Source: Ficedula albicollis
Lineage: Eukaryota > Chordata > Aves > Passeriformes > Muscicapidae
Direction: 5' to 3'
Assembly (NCBI RefSeq): GCF_000247815.1
Contig: NC_021684.1
Coordinates: forward strand, 7,750,650 to 7,814,649
DNA: 64,000 nucleotides
How positions within the stretch are numbered: the stretch's first letter is position 1; the number at the start of each line of letters is the position of its first letter. A model generated the notes under the pieces. The model did no database searches and was not told the DNA's origin. It saw only the letters and a program-made list of their open reading frames with translations. Made by a program: the position numbers and the translations under genes. This document shows, one piece after another, positions 13,915 through 41,748 of the stretch.

Positions 13915-14094
13915 GGAGAAAGATAATAAAGAGGATAACATCTTCTGCTAGGAGTTCTTCTAGTAAAAAAAAAGCCCAGAATTTATAATTATTGTTAACT
14001 AAAATTTGGCCTCCTGATCTTTTATTTCCTCTGTGCGGCGTGTTTCCTAAGATGTGAATTGCCTTGTTATAGTTCATAGAAACACTGTGGTGGA
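13915..14094. repeat. Diverged local duplication, copy 1
   Basis: About 180 bp, starting GGAGAAAGATAATAAAGAGG and running past CCTAAGATGTGAATTGCC to a GAAACACTGTGG end, aligns to 15150-15330 with scattered substitutions and short indels (roughly 80-85% identity by eye). A common block is TTTATAATTATTGTTA followed by TTTGGCCTCCTGATCTTTTA. It may be two copies of an unrecognised interspersed repeat or an old local duplication. I could not assign it to a family. Confidence 0.7.
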
Positions 14095-15149
14095 TTTGAT
14101 CTTCTGTGTCCTGAGGACAGCATAGATAATATTGTTTTAGTACATAAAAATGAAAAAAAGGAGAAATAAAATAATATTAATATTTTTATTGACTGTAGAA
14201 AAGCACCAACTCAAATAAAATACTAATTGAAGGAGTTCACCTTTTAGACTGCTGGTATTCTCTTCAGCAATGCTGAAACTGGATTACATGGTCAGACTAA
14301 ACCTCATCCCTTCTGGGCATTTTTCTCAGTAACATTTTTAGTTTTGACCGTAGTTATTCCATAGGTATTCTAATCAATACACTGTAATTCTCTGTAATAG
14401 TCTAAGCACTCAACTATCTATCCCTGGATTGAATCTATTGGCACCACCAACCTTGTGGTTATAAACATAAATAAAATTCCCAGGGAATTGAAAGGAATAA
14501 ATCAAAATGGGCGATGTGATGTTTAACTCATCAGCATTATACACTGCATGTTTGAGTAATGGCCAAACTATGAATCAGTGAAAGCAGACTTTAAAAATTT
14601 ACCTTGCAATATTTGGAGTTTGGGAGATTAATTTTTTTTTCTGTTAAGGATGTGAGGTTTTAAGGAAATAGCCATCTAAATGCTAGTTATATTTGAGTCT
14701 CAGTCCAGGGTTTTCTTACCTCATGGGTATGGATGCAAGTTCTGTGTTGTTAAATATTATTTTCAAGTTTATCAGTGGAATTTCTGTGGTCATGCCTAAT
14801 GTATGTACAGTAAGTTACCATTTGTATTACTAAGCAAGTTGCTCTGTCTCAATATATTTACAGTTGTAAAGAATTGCTTCTCTTCCTTTGTATGGGAATG
14901 TCTCTGTGCTCACCTTTGTTTGAAATGAAGTCATTCCCCTGATTTTGTGACTTTAACAAAATGGAAAATCCCCCAGCACAGAGGTCAGCTTCAACTGCCA
15001 TTCTCATATACCCAGCAAGAGTGCAAGAATACTGGCTGCTGCAGGTTTTGGATTGATTCTACAATCTTTAGTTTTCTTGGCTTAACCAAGCTAGAGTAAA
15101 AAAATGGAGAAAGATAATAAGGAGGGTAATTTGCTAGAGTAAAAAAAAT

Positions 15150-15330
15150 GGAGAAAGATAATAAGGAGGGTAACATCTTCTGCTAGGAGATGATCTATTA
15201 AAAAATTCAAATAATTTATAATTATTGTTAGCTGAAATTTGGCCTCCTGATCTTTTACTACCTCTGTGCTTAGGGGTGTATTTCCTAAGATGTGAACTGC
15301 CTTGTTGTAGTTCACAGAAACACCGGTGGG
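15150..15330. repeat. Diverged local duplication, copy 2
   Basis: This is the partner of 13915-14094, lying about 70 bp before the minisatellite. Its left end is itself duplicated: the 39-41 bp GCTAGAGTAAAAAA...GGAGGGTAA segment occurs at 15090-15129 and again at 15133-15173. On the minus strand an open frame runs through this copy. The equivalent frame of copy 1 is shifted by a 4-nt length difference, so coding is not supported. Confidence 0.7.
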
Positions 15331-15401
15331 TTTCTGTGAAATGCACCAAGGTGACAGGCAGCTCTGCCCTCCTGCAGTGGGTGGTGAGCCCTGGGCCACC
15401 T

Positions 15402-16010
15402 GTGTCACTGGAACTGAGCTCTGAGCACATACCAGTGTCACTGGAACCCTGTGCACACTCACCTGTGTCACTGGAACCCTGTGCACACTCACCTGTGTCA
15501 CTGGAACCCTGTGCACACTCACCTGTGTCACTGGAACCCTGTGCACACTCACCTGTGTCACTGGAACCCTGTGCACACTCACCTGTGTCACTGGAACCCT
15601 GTGCACACTCACCTGTGTCACTGGAACCCTGTGCACACTCACCTGTGTCACTGGAACCCTGTGCACACTCACCTGTGTCACTGGAACCCTGTGCACACTC
15701 ACCTGTGTCACTGGAACCCTGTGCACACTCACCTGTGTCACTGGAACCCTGTGCACACTCACCTGTGTCACTGGAACCCTGTGCACACTCACCTGTGTCA
15801 CTGGAACTGAGCTCTGTGCACGTACCAGTGTCACTGGAACCCTGTGCACACTCACCTGTGTCACTGGAACTGAGCTCTGAGCACATACCAGTGTCACTGG
15901 AACCCTGTGCACACTCACCTGTGTCACTGGAACCCTGTGCACACTCACCTGTGTCACTGGAACCCTGTGCACACTCACCTGTGTCACTGGAACCCTGTGC
16001 ACACTCACCT
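15402..16010. repeat. Minisatellite, 20 units of 30 or 33 bp
   Basis: A 609-bp tandem array has 17 units of a 30-bp type (GTGTCACTGGAACCCTGTGC plus ACACTCACCT) and three 33-bp variants containing GAACTGAGCTCTG and CATACCA or CGTACCA. Order: one 33-bp variant (15402-15434), twelve apparently identical 30-bp units (15435-15794), a 33-bp variant (15795-15827), one 30-bp unit, a 33-bp variant (15858-15890), then four 30-bp units. Both unit lengths are multiples of three and lack stops in several frames. This creates long repetitive open frames on both strands that should not be read as genes. The array is GC-rich and intronic, and copy number is probably variable between individuals. Confidence 0.95.
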
Positions 16011-30723
<14,713 letters not shown>

Positions 30724-30898
30724 TTTCTATACCAGATACCGTAGGAAGCTCATGAACTCTTTGTATATTCCGATTTTGTCGTTGATGACCTTTTTCCTAC
30801 ATTTGTCATGTTTTCTATACCAGATACTGTAGGAAGCTCACGAACTCTTTGTATATTCCGATTTTATCGTTGATGACCTTTTTCCTACATTTGTCATG
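30724..30898. repeat. Tandem pair, 87 bp units
   Basis: Copies at 30724-30810 and 30812-30898 (TTTCTATACCAGATAC to ATTTGTCATG) differ at three bases, all transitions, and have a single T between them. Confidence 0.93.
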
Positions 30899-33068
30899 GC
30901 ATTTCCAAGCAAGTTGCCTGAATGTAGATTGCCCAATTTTTGAGGTTATTCTTAGCCTGGTAGTTGAGGAAGAATAAGTATAAATAGGTTCAGCTTATTT
31001 AAGACAACAGAGGAAAAATTTTAAAAACAATCCCTACAGTCTTCAGCATACAAAGGTTGTAATGTTCTATATCTGCACAATAGCAAACTTAAATTTCTTT
31101 TGTTGACAAGGCTGAAGATGTTCTCTTGTTTGTGTGAATTTGATATAGACCTCATGATTTTAATACTGTTTTCCATACAGAATCAAATGTTCTTTTTCAG
31201 TTTTTAATGTATATGTAAGATGTCTTCTATGTACTGTAAGCTGCTTGTATGGCAACCAGACCTGATGAAGTCACTTGAAAGATGGACAGTATATATATTG
31301 TAGGTAACTTGCAAAAGCTTGTGGCTGAATAATAATGAAAGATTATAGGGGTATAAAGACCTCCTGCGCATTCAATGAAGTTCGATTTAGATTTTTCTGA
31401 GTATTTTCTTGCACATGGGGAATGAGGTGAATTGATACAAAAATGCAGAGATGCATGGAGAAAACCTTTTGTACCCTGCTTAGTTTCTTAGAGGTGAGGG
31501 CTGTTGGTGGAATTCTGTGGAGAGAAATGGGATTTTGGAACATCAAAATGTGAGAATAGAGGGAAAAGATGTTAGTGCATAAAAATAGTGAAAAAGAGAC
31601 TGGATTATTTAAATCCAGTAGAGCTAGCTTTATTGAGAGTTTATAAATTGTATGCCAATAAAAGTGATTATTCTGTTCTTTTTAAAAAAAACCCCAAAAC
31701 TATTAGTGATTTATGGAATTAACAACCACACTACATGCAGACTAAAGTCCAGAGCTGAGGTTGCCTGTGTAGCCTTAACTTTATTGCTTCCATATCTCTG
31801 AACAATAATTGTGCAACTTGAAAGTCCCCTTTTTGTCATTTGCAATGGAATGATTTAATTTATTTAAGTTTCTGTGATGAGCACTTAATGCCTTACACAT
31901 GTAGGGAAGGGTATGGTCCGTGACTCAGCGCCTGAGTCTGTAACTGCAGCCTGTCTGCTCTGCTGCACTAAGGAAGCTTTTTTGTGGTCATTAGCAAAGG
32001 CTGACCTCTCTGTTTGTATACAATGTCTTGACCATGCAATTGTTGGAGGGCAAGTTTAGGGATGTGGTTAAATTAGTCTGTAATTTTATTAACTCACTTG
32101 GGACCATAGCAGTTTTTCATTAAAGGTCACTCTGTAGTTCTGTTCTCCTCCACTATCAGATCTTCCCTTTGTAATCTCTTCCCAATAAGCTTCCCATTAC
32201 TTCCCTTTCCTATGAATATTTAAGTGCTGGTGGTGAAAAGAGAGTGTGTATCAGCTTTTGTGAAGCACGTCCTCATGTGGTGTATCTGGAGAATATAAAC
32301 CCCTCACAGAGATAGACTGGCTCGCAGAAATGGGGGAAGTGTTGAGTTTCCTTCTCCCCAAAGGACAGTGGCTGGCAGTTCCCTTTGACAAGAGTGCCCT
32401 TGTTTGGAGAGCTCCATGTCAGGGTTTGCAGATGCCAGTTTTGCTCAAGAGCCACCGTCTGCAGGATCTCCTGGCATGGGCACACACCCTCTGACCCCAC
32501 AGCAGCTCCCTCACCCCACATCCATCTCACCCCTGTCCTTCTCCAGAAGTGTCCATCTCTCATGGGAGCCCTGCTTCCCACAGCATCCATCCTCACCTCT
32601 CCCTATGGAGAGGAGCTCAAGGTCAGCACACCTCTTACATCTGCTGTCATCACTGAAGGAAAGGAGTGTGAGTATCCAGTGAGTATCCTGAAAAGTTTTC
32701 CTGTCTGTGGTGATCTTCAGGTGATGTCTCCTTACCCTGATGTGGGTTGCCAGTGTTAGGGGATGTCTTGTCTGGTAATAAGTGACCTTGTTCCACCTTT
32801 GGGCTAACTACAGAGGAGAGGGGGCAGCTCTGGTTCAGGGTTCCAATCCTGTAGCTGCATGCCAGCTGCTGCAGTATTTCTGGCAGTCTGGAGGAGTGCA
32901 GCACAGGCTGGGGCTGGAGGCAGAATGAGCTGCCTGCAGGGCAGGACTGGCTCCATGGGCTTGCACCTGGATCTGCAGCAGGGACCAGGCCAGCATTGGG
33001 GTGTTCCTGGTGGGAAACCTTGGGCACAACTTGTAGGGACCCCAGAGCAGGAGAAGATTGTGCCATAC

Positions 33069-33319
33069 AGGGATGAAAGGATGTCTGTTGTCATGGTGGG
33101 GGCTCTGTGCATAATTTCCCCCCTTAATTAATTAGGGCTCTTTCCCTCTCTTCCAATATTAAGTCAGGATGCTTTCCTCAGATGTAGAAGGGCTAGGGAT
33201 GAAAGGATGTCTGTTGTTATGGTGGGGGCTCTGTGCATAATTACCCCCCTTAATTAATTAGGGCTCTTTCCCTCTCTTCCAATATTAAGTCAGGATGCTT
33301 TCCTCAGATGTAGAAGGGC
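33069..33319. repeat. Tandem pair, 125 bp units
   Basis: Copies at 33069-33193 and 33195-33319 (AGGGATGAAAGGATGTC to GTAGAAGGGC) differ at two bases and have a single T between them. Confidence 0.93.
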
Positions 33320-35774
33320 AGACATTTTGAAGGAAATTAGTTTTAATCTAATAAAGTCTGTTCCAGGACAGAATTTGCAGTAAGCATAACCTTTTATAAA
33401 TAAAGCTGAAAAAGTAAAAGAACACTAAATTTTAGAGAAGACAGAGTACACAGCATGTTTTTTGTGGGAAATACTGGGACAAGGAGGTTTATTCCCCATC
33501 AGTGTAGGTATTTAACTTTGGGGCCAATAAGTGCCAGATAAACATGGGCTAAAAATATGAAGTGTGGTTAAGAGAGAAATTTTATTTTCATATGTTGCAC
33601 CTCATTAAAAATAGTTACTACAGAGTGATAAAAATATAATAATTGATGACCTTATGAATATAATCAATGATCTATATGTTTTTAGCTGACAAAAATAATA
33701 ATCTTGATAGAAAGGGATTAGGGAGAATTTATATTAAAATCAACATGATAATTATTATCAGAGTAGGAAGTTGTGATTAGAATGAGGAATGTGTTTTGAG
33801 AACTCTTAGTGTTATGATATATCATTTATAATATAATTTGTTTATTTATATTTTTTTCCATTTTCAATGTATGGAATACTTCTTTTTAGAAAATCACGGT
33901 AAGAAACGGGTAGCTCAGGACAGTTTAAAGGGGGTGTTGTAACTTACCGTAACATGTTGGGTAACATGATCAGAAAAAGCTGAATCCGGTTTTTCTCTGA
34001 CATCCTTTGTGGTGCTGTAAGGTGCTGGTCTGTGAGGTCAGCCCCAGGGCCATGAGGAAGGTGCTGCCTGGGGTTTTGATAGCAGAGGATCTGTGTAGGA
34101 CAAGGCTGCCTCTGAGGTCACAGGCTCACCTCATAGTAATTCTAATTAACTTGGGCACAGTACTGTGCAGGCTAGGCAATACAGCTTCCTGCTCACTTTT
34201 TTCATCTCTGTATTAAGAGAGTTGCTGCCCTGGCTTGTGCTGTACACCATAGCTGTACTTAATCACAGCAGAGGTCACACCAAATTTCAAGTCAACTGTA
34301 AGGTTTGAGAATGAGAATTAAATATTTAAGTCACCCAGGCATTTATTTTTTCCATTTCACTTATCTTCTCAGGAGGCATGTGGAATTTTGGGCAGAGAGG
34401 AACTAAAGTAATAACTCCTTTTCCCATTCTTTATTCCCTATATCACTTTTTTCCTCTGTCATCTTGCTTTCCCTTAAATTTAATTTTAGCATGGTGAAAT
34501 ACACACCAAATTCAGAACTGAGCATACATTAGGAATGTATTATTCTTGCTGATTGCAGGTAAGTAAACACCAGTGAAGGACTGTGCTTGCCAGCCCTTTT
34601 CAAACCTTATGTTAGAACTTGTGGAACCATGCCAAACGCTGATGGACTTCAGCTATCATTAAAAGCTAAATTTCTATGAGATTTTTTTCCAAGGTTCACA
34701 GAACTCCTCAAGCAAATTTGAGCCTCATGGCAGTAGTCAAAGGATTGATTTATTGTTGTCTATCAAACTCTAAAATAGTTTGGGTTTCATGTTTTCAGCA
34801 TTACAAGTAAACTTGGAAGCTCTGATCCTGACGCACAGCTGAGTGCAAAATCCAGAGTGAGCCAGAGTAGAAATCAAAACTGAGTCTTCTCAAACCATGC
34901 AGCTGAAACCTGCAGATTTTTTTCCTTGAAGTTTTTATTATGTGCCTTTCAAAGGACTGATAATAGCTTGTTCTTATTTTACAAATATAGACAGATAAGA
35001 GTTGGCAAACACTCTTGTGAGAAAGAAGAATGAAGGAAAATAGGTACGAAGAAACTACGAGCCAACCAGCCCCAGAACCATACTGTGAAATGATATGACT
35101 AAAATATGTGCATGGTAAATAGTGTGACATTGAAAAATGAAACATTCAATATCGCAGCCAGAGGAGAAAAATGCCAGCTCCCAAAATTGGGTCCTGGCAG
35201 TACGTTCAGAGAGTCAAATAGGCATATGCATGATTGCAGTTTGGGTGGAGAGAAAGGAGGTTCACAGAGCTCTGTGTGTTTTCCCACACTATGAATTAAT
35301 CTCATCTAATACTAATTATATACTTGCAACACTCTAAATTCCTGCATAAACTGTGGAAAAATGTGGAGATGTTTCCAAGACTGGAGCAGCTCTAACAATG
35401 AATCCCTATATGTGCTTTTGCAACTGTTTACTGTGCGTCATATTCAAACCCAGTTATGTTCTGCAGATTTACTCTTCTGCACTTTGATGGTGATTTACAC
35501 TCCTAGGCAAGCAGTTGGGTGAAACCATGTCTCAGAAATGTGGAAGCTTAATATAAATAAATTAAACACAGGCGCTTGATTTCAGTGAATCACAGCCTTT
35601 TGACGTTTATAATTTCAACACATGATTGTCCCCAGCTACTCAAGCTCTGTGATTCATGGTGATGCTTCAGCTATTGGCTTGATAGAAAATGTGAAATGTA
35701 AGGTTGGGGTTTTTTAGCTATTCTAGGATGCTAAAAGCTCTGGATCCACACAAGTTGGACAAATCCATACATAC

Positions 35775-35983
35775 TAGGAAACTATCTAATCATTCTGAAC
35801 TAATGATGCCCTGATTATCTTGCCTGTAACCATTAGGTCAAATGAAGAGTTTTTTCCAGGCTTTGAGATACAGGCAGGTGTTAGGAAACTAATCATTCTG
35901 AACTAATGATGCCCTGATTATCTTGCCTGTAACCATTAGGTCAAATGAAGAGTTTTTTCCAGGCTTTGAGATACAGGCAGGTG
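35775..35983. repeat. Tandem pair, 106 and 102 bp units
   Basis: Copies at 35775-35880 and 35882-35983 (TAGGAAACT to GGCAGGTG) are identical except for a 4-bp ATCT length difference near the left end. A single T lies between them. Confidence 0.92.
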
Positions 35984-38958
35984 TACTTCTTTTGTTGCTG
36001 TTGAAAATAGAAGCACAGCCTGAGTACAGCGGTGAAATTATTCCAGGAGGTAAATCTTCATGTGGCTGGGGTTGCTCTTGCCTGGAATTAGCCAGTGTTA
36101 TGCAAGCTGCTGTGGGAAGGTTTCCTCCAAAGGGAGCCTGTCAGGGAGCTGGAGTGGTGAGATCAGGAGAGCAGGTGCTGCACTCAGCAATGGCACTTTG
36201 AGCCACTCTGTGCCAGGGGGGGCTGTGGGAGCTCGGGCAGGGCTCTCAGTGCTGCTCTGTGTTGTCAGGTGGGATCCATCAGACACAGCATCTGGGGGCA
36301 CAGAAGTACCAGTGATGCTCTGAGGGGCAGGTAAAGCTGTGGGGATTTTTCACCAGGCAGTTTCAGTTCTGCAGGTATGACAAATGTGATAATTCCCATC
36401 TTGCAGCTCAGGAGTCAAGACTGATCTCTCTCGAGATATACATAATACTGATTTTTTTTCCCTGCACTTTCAACAAAGTGATTAAAAAACTGTAATAAAA
36501 AAATGAGTAAGCTTCAGCAAGATTTTGTTTTAGAAATATGTAGATAAGCTTAATTTTCTGATTTGAGGTAAAAGAATTTGCTTTTGGGGGGAGGAAAAAT
36601 TGAAGTGGGAGGAAACATTTTGAGTTTCAGAAACAAGATTAAAATTTCCCAACTTAATTAACCTTCTAAATTGAAGTCAATAGCAGAGACACCATTAATA
36701 AGAGGCCTCAACTCCAATGAGGTGGTGTAAAGTAAGAAGTTTCTAATTTTTATCTATTTGTTCAATTTTTTACTTCTAACAGCCTGGTGATACATTTACT
36801 GCTTCAGTTTCCTCTGCATTTCTTAGAAACTAGATTAAATAAAAGTAGAAAGAAACAAAGAATGAATAGAATAAGAAAACAAGAAGGGTGAAACTCCTCA
36901 CCTGTCATCTTGCAGCGCTTCAGCAGATCTGTGCAGTGTGACACGGTGTACAAGGGCTGTCTTTGGAAATACTCTAAAGGTTTGAGAAACCAGAATATCA
37001 GAGCTAATTAGGAAAAACACTGGTGAGCTAATCTTGCTGCTTTCCATGGAGAACTGTAAAACTGGCTGTACTTTCTGTACTTTCAGGGCTGTTTTCTCTT
37101 TTGCTAGTTGTCAGTATTGGCCTGAGTCCTGACTTTCAGTAATTACTGTGAGGCTCAGGTAGGAGAAACCCCAACTTAACATTTGAACTTAGTTTGGAGG
37201 ATGCCAGCGTTGTGCATTGATACTTTGAGCTGGGAGCACAAGAAAATGCATTGGATTTGTGGGTCATGAACTCTCAGCACTCTGATCTCTTTCTGATTAT
37301 CTTTAGTGCAGACCAGGCAGGTGATTTGCTCTTTGGCCACTGCTCATGGAGTGCCTGGGAGCTGAACTCTGCCAGAACAACTGCTGCAGAGAAGCACTAA
37401 AAACCAGACTTATTTCACCTTCTCTGGCACAGTCATACACAGGAACTGGGGAGTGGGAATTAAAATGTGCAGATGCAAACCCTCCTAATTTTTCTGTACA
37501 TAAAAGTGGTATTGTATCAGATTAACTTCTTAGTCATGTATATGCTCCAGGATAAATGGACAACTATTGTTTTCAGCTGCAGCACCCACCATTCACATCA
37601 AAGTCTCTGCATAGCTGTAACAGAGATGAGAAGCTTTTTTAAATCAAATGTGTCTCATTTCCTTCAAGTATTTATGGCTTGTCACTGTCTAACTGAACCC
37701 AAGATGCTGACAAATATGCAAGTCATTTGTAAAGCAGTTAAAGAACAGGATATACATAAGTAGAGACATTCTTCTGATTAGAAAATAATCTTGTATTAAT
37801 AATAAGTCTTCCTGTTGTAAAATTCTTTCTAAATACAGTAATATTTGGAATGGGAATTAGAGATATTTCAGGGATGACATTTCATTTTTTCCAATCAGCT
37901 TTACTATAAACAAGCCCTGCAAATTTTCAGTGTCAGCATATAGCTCAGGTAAAACTAAGCTCATATTTTTGCTCCAAGTACTTGAATGTTTGCTGAGGAT
38001 TTATTCATGGCATATTTCTGTTTCAGGGTGATGTGTGCTACATTAGGCGTTTTGAATAGTATCCATTAGCATAAGCCCTTTGAAAATATTTTTGTCACTA
38101 AAGTTTTTAAGTCTGTTTTAGGTCTCTAAGTCTGTGTAAACTACAGATCAGTAAATGGCTGAGATGTGTGTTACATTTCAGGGTTTCTCCATGATATGTT
38201 GTATGTATTGTTATTCAGATCCCTGTGTGGTCCAGTCATGCCATATATTATTTCAACAAAATAGCTAATGACAAGCTGTTGCCTAATGAAGTGTTTTCAT
38301 GGCACCTTACTTAGGAGGGAGGATCTTTTTTCTGGCAGTTGGATGCTTTTGTAACAATATCTACTGTAATTTCTCCCTTGGAATCTACACAGAGTAATTC
38401 ATCTGTGCCGTAAACTTATGTCCAGGAAGCCTGAATTAATAACCTCTGGGTCAGCTTCACAAATTTCTCATTATTCCAAATACCTTTTCCTGTTTGCTAA
38501 GCCTTTTGTTCAGGATGACACTGAGTTGCAGTGGTTATAGATTGCTTATGACCTGGAAAAGGTTATTGGCAATACAGGCACATTTTGTCACAGTCTTAAA
38601 ATAAAGCAAGTATGGAAGTAAAAGACATTAAATGTAGTAATTATCCACAAAAATAGCCATTACAAATGGTAAATATGTTTATATTTTTATTAATATTGCT
38701 CTAGCTGTGGCAGCAAGCTCAGAGCCAACATATTCAAAACTGATAAATCTTTTTTATAAGGGAGTATATTGCATTATATTAGTACTAATCTTTATTTCTG
38801 CAATAAATATTTAAAGGTAATGGAGGATTTTCCTGCCTATCATAATTAACACATTTATATAATATTTTTATGTTCAGCTCTTCTCCTTCAGTGTAGACAA
38901 ATGCAGTGGAATTTATACATCTGTATATCATCTTTTCTATTAAGAATATAGTAACAAG

Positions 38959-39002
38959 AAAAAATGCTAATTGTCCTTTAATAAAAAATGCTAATTGTCC
39001 TT
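38959..39002. repeat. Short tandem repeat of a 20-bp segment
   Basis: AAAAAATGCTAATTGTCCTT occurs at 38959-38978 and 38983-39002, separated by four bases. It could be natural slippage or another join artefact. Confidence 0.8.
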
Positions 39003-41748
39003 AAAAACGTCATTGTTCAGATGATGTCCTGGTAACAAAAGATGCAGGATCTCAGATAAACATCTGGTAAGAATGAGGGCTTCTCCATGCTTTTTGTTAG
39101 ATGAGCATTTCAGACTCATTTGTGACTGAATGATACTGTAGTTTCTCTTGTTATTTTCAATTTATCCTTTAGCAGAGACTGCCAGGAAGGAGCAATGAAA
39201 TAGAAAATTAGGATGTTTAGAGAGAGTAATCAGAGAGAGCTAAAAAATGTTTTTCTAAAACTGTTTAGATGGCTGAGAGGCCCCTGTGTGTGTGATCTTT
39301 CCTGCTGAGCTGAGAGAAATGCACAAATACAAGATGCCCCCAGTCTGGGCTGCCACTGTCTGCTGGGGACTTCCTTAGCTCCCAGCAGATGTTTCAAGCA
39401 AAGCCCATCCTAGAAATGTTTCTTGGATTCTTCAGAGTCGTCGGGAGATGTTATCTCTCTTGCTTCTTGAACCTAAACTTCTAATGATTGTAAACAAGAC
39501 AGAGCAGCAATCTGGATTGTGGGGTAGATGATTCATAAAAGTACCAGTTATCCCATCCCCCAGATGGATTTCAATGTAGAGATTTGCCTCTGGTTGAGTT
39601 AATTAGACTGATCAGCTTTTCTAAAAATGTTTATCTGTTTTGATTTAGAACAGATAAGATTGCCACACGATCTAGGGCTGGAACATGGAAATGGTGATAC
39701 TGTTTCTGAAAATCTCAGTTGTTTCTTCAGTTGTGTTCACAGTCCCCCTCCCGTGCTCTGGTTTGACCATAACTCTGGAGTTGTGTGTAGGGTTCCAATA
39801 GCAACACACTCCACAGCTCAGTGAGTGTCCCACTGAATTGTTCTGTGAGTATCTGAGAATTTAATATAGTGAATAAATAGCTGTCCAGACTCCAGATAGT
39901 TTCATGATGTTGCTCTGACAAATTCAGTTCATGTAATGTGTTCTTCTATTGCTGCTTTTTTATTTATCGTTGTTGGCCTGTCTTTGCTTGATGTGAAAAA
40001 AAGTTAGAAGTTGAAAACATAAAAGAGACTGTTTGAATATTTCATAAACTTAACTCTTGGGCTCTACCACTCACTTATTCACACAGGTTCAGGATGAGAA
40101 TAGTGTGCAGATGTTCATTTTACCCATGCAGATAGTTTTCAATATCCAGGTTCTTAACTTGCCCTTCTTTCCAACCTCCCTTGACTCCCAGCTCTCTCCT
40201 AGGGCAAATAAAAATTCATATTTGATGTAAACTTGCCTCAGCTGCGTTATGTGGATTCTGAATTTCTGTATCTAGGGCTCACACTTGCTGAATGGAGTCA
40301 AGACAAAACTTAGTGTTTGACATGAAAAAGTATTTTCTTTGTGTCTTTTTAAAGCTTTATTCATACAATCAGTAAAAAGCAAAATTGTAAAGAATCAGAG
40401 GAGTGTACGAGCACACTCTGTGATCCTCTGTGAGATGTTTTTAAACACTTTAAACTTATTTTATGAATAAAATAGATGCCATTGTCCTTCCCCATTTACT
40501 CTAGAGACATATGTTTCTTTTATTAAATTAACTCATCATCATGGTTTTGTTATTTCAACTGTGGGCTTAGCTGACCAAATTTCTATATTGCTTGAGAGAG
40601 TCATTAATCATTTGAAGAGGATTTGTATATGTTCAGTTGCTCAACATCTCATCTCTCACTTTACCCCCAAATAAATTCAATAATGTTGCACGTGTTCTTT
40701 TGCTTTCCTTTTTGTAGTCAATAATATTAATTTAACCTCCTGTGTGTTGGTGGGTGGTTGGAAGTAACAAAACAAAGATGGGATTGTAGTGAGCACCATG
40801 AAATTCTGTTCTGTTCTAGTTCTTCACTATTTAATTATTTTGATTATCCCCCGTTGGTCTGAAAAAAATAAATCTGGTGAAGTACATGTTTAATTCATCA
40901 TTCAGGGCCACGGTTAGTGTTCACATGTTAGCTGCTGGATACAAACTGCTTGTTACTTTCTGTATTTTTGGGAGCAGTTATTAACCCCCAGCCCAGCACA
41001 AGGTTATTATAGGCTGTCCTGTCCCTGAGCATGTTGTGCTGGGGAGGCTCTGCAGCCCTTGCTAAGCACAAAGCAGCAATGTCTGCGTGCTTTGGGCTGA
41101 ACAGGCTGGGTTAAAGCTGCTTCTCATGGGAGACAGAGAAGATGCAGAGCTCAAGAAATATTTTTTTGCTCCTGCTAGGAAGTAGGAATGAAGCACTTAG
41201 GGCATGTGATTGTAGAAAGGCACAGAGAAGTCACATAATGTCTCCACTGGTAATTAGAAGCAGCCTTGAGGTTGTCATCAACCTGAATGTGTCAGATGAG
41301 CTGAATATGCACAGAACGACACTGATTTCACTTTAAAAGTTTTCATCTTATCTGTTTGTGAAATAGTTTGCTCATCTATAGCACGTTTTAAACTGTATGG
41401 ATGGTATTTTTTAATGCTCTATATTGAACACCATTCACTGGTTACCTCGTGGTAAAATGAAAAACATCAGAATGTATTAGTGCACTGATTTTGAAACAAG
41501 TCTGCCCTTTTGCTCTTCTATTTTACAGAATTACTTTGCAGAAGTTGTTGATCTGCTTGTACATTAGCTTGGTATTAGCCATAGGGCTTTTAGGAGGAAT
41601 GAAGAAATCTTGTGGTTCTAGCTAGTAATAAAAAGGCTGTTAAAAAGAATTAAAATCTTGCAGTTTTTTTCATCTGTAATGATACACATGTGGTATAGTT
41701 TGCTTAAAAAAGGTCAGCCCCATAAAACTGGTTTGGGGAATATTTGAA

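Larger units (their letters stand above)
30899..41748. other. Intron stretch without recognised genes
   Basis: Apart from the tandem pairs at 33069 and 35775 and the short repeat at 38959, this stretch is AT-rich. GC-richer patches at about 32380-33110 and 36030-36320 have overlapping open frames on both strands, a sign of composition rather than coding. No RNA gene or intact transposon was recognised. Confidence 0.65.

Noticed and set aside
15402..16010. CRISPR-like regular spacing of a 30-bp repeat
   Set aside because: Units are directly adjacent with no unique spacers, in a vertebrate intron. It is a minisatellite.
32273..33131. Overlapping open frames of 90-138 codons on both strands
   Set aside because: They reflect higher GC content. 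No domain, no exon-like boundaries that I could support, and one end overlaps a tandem pair.
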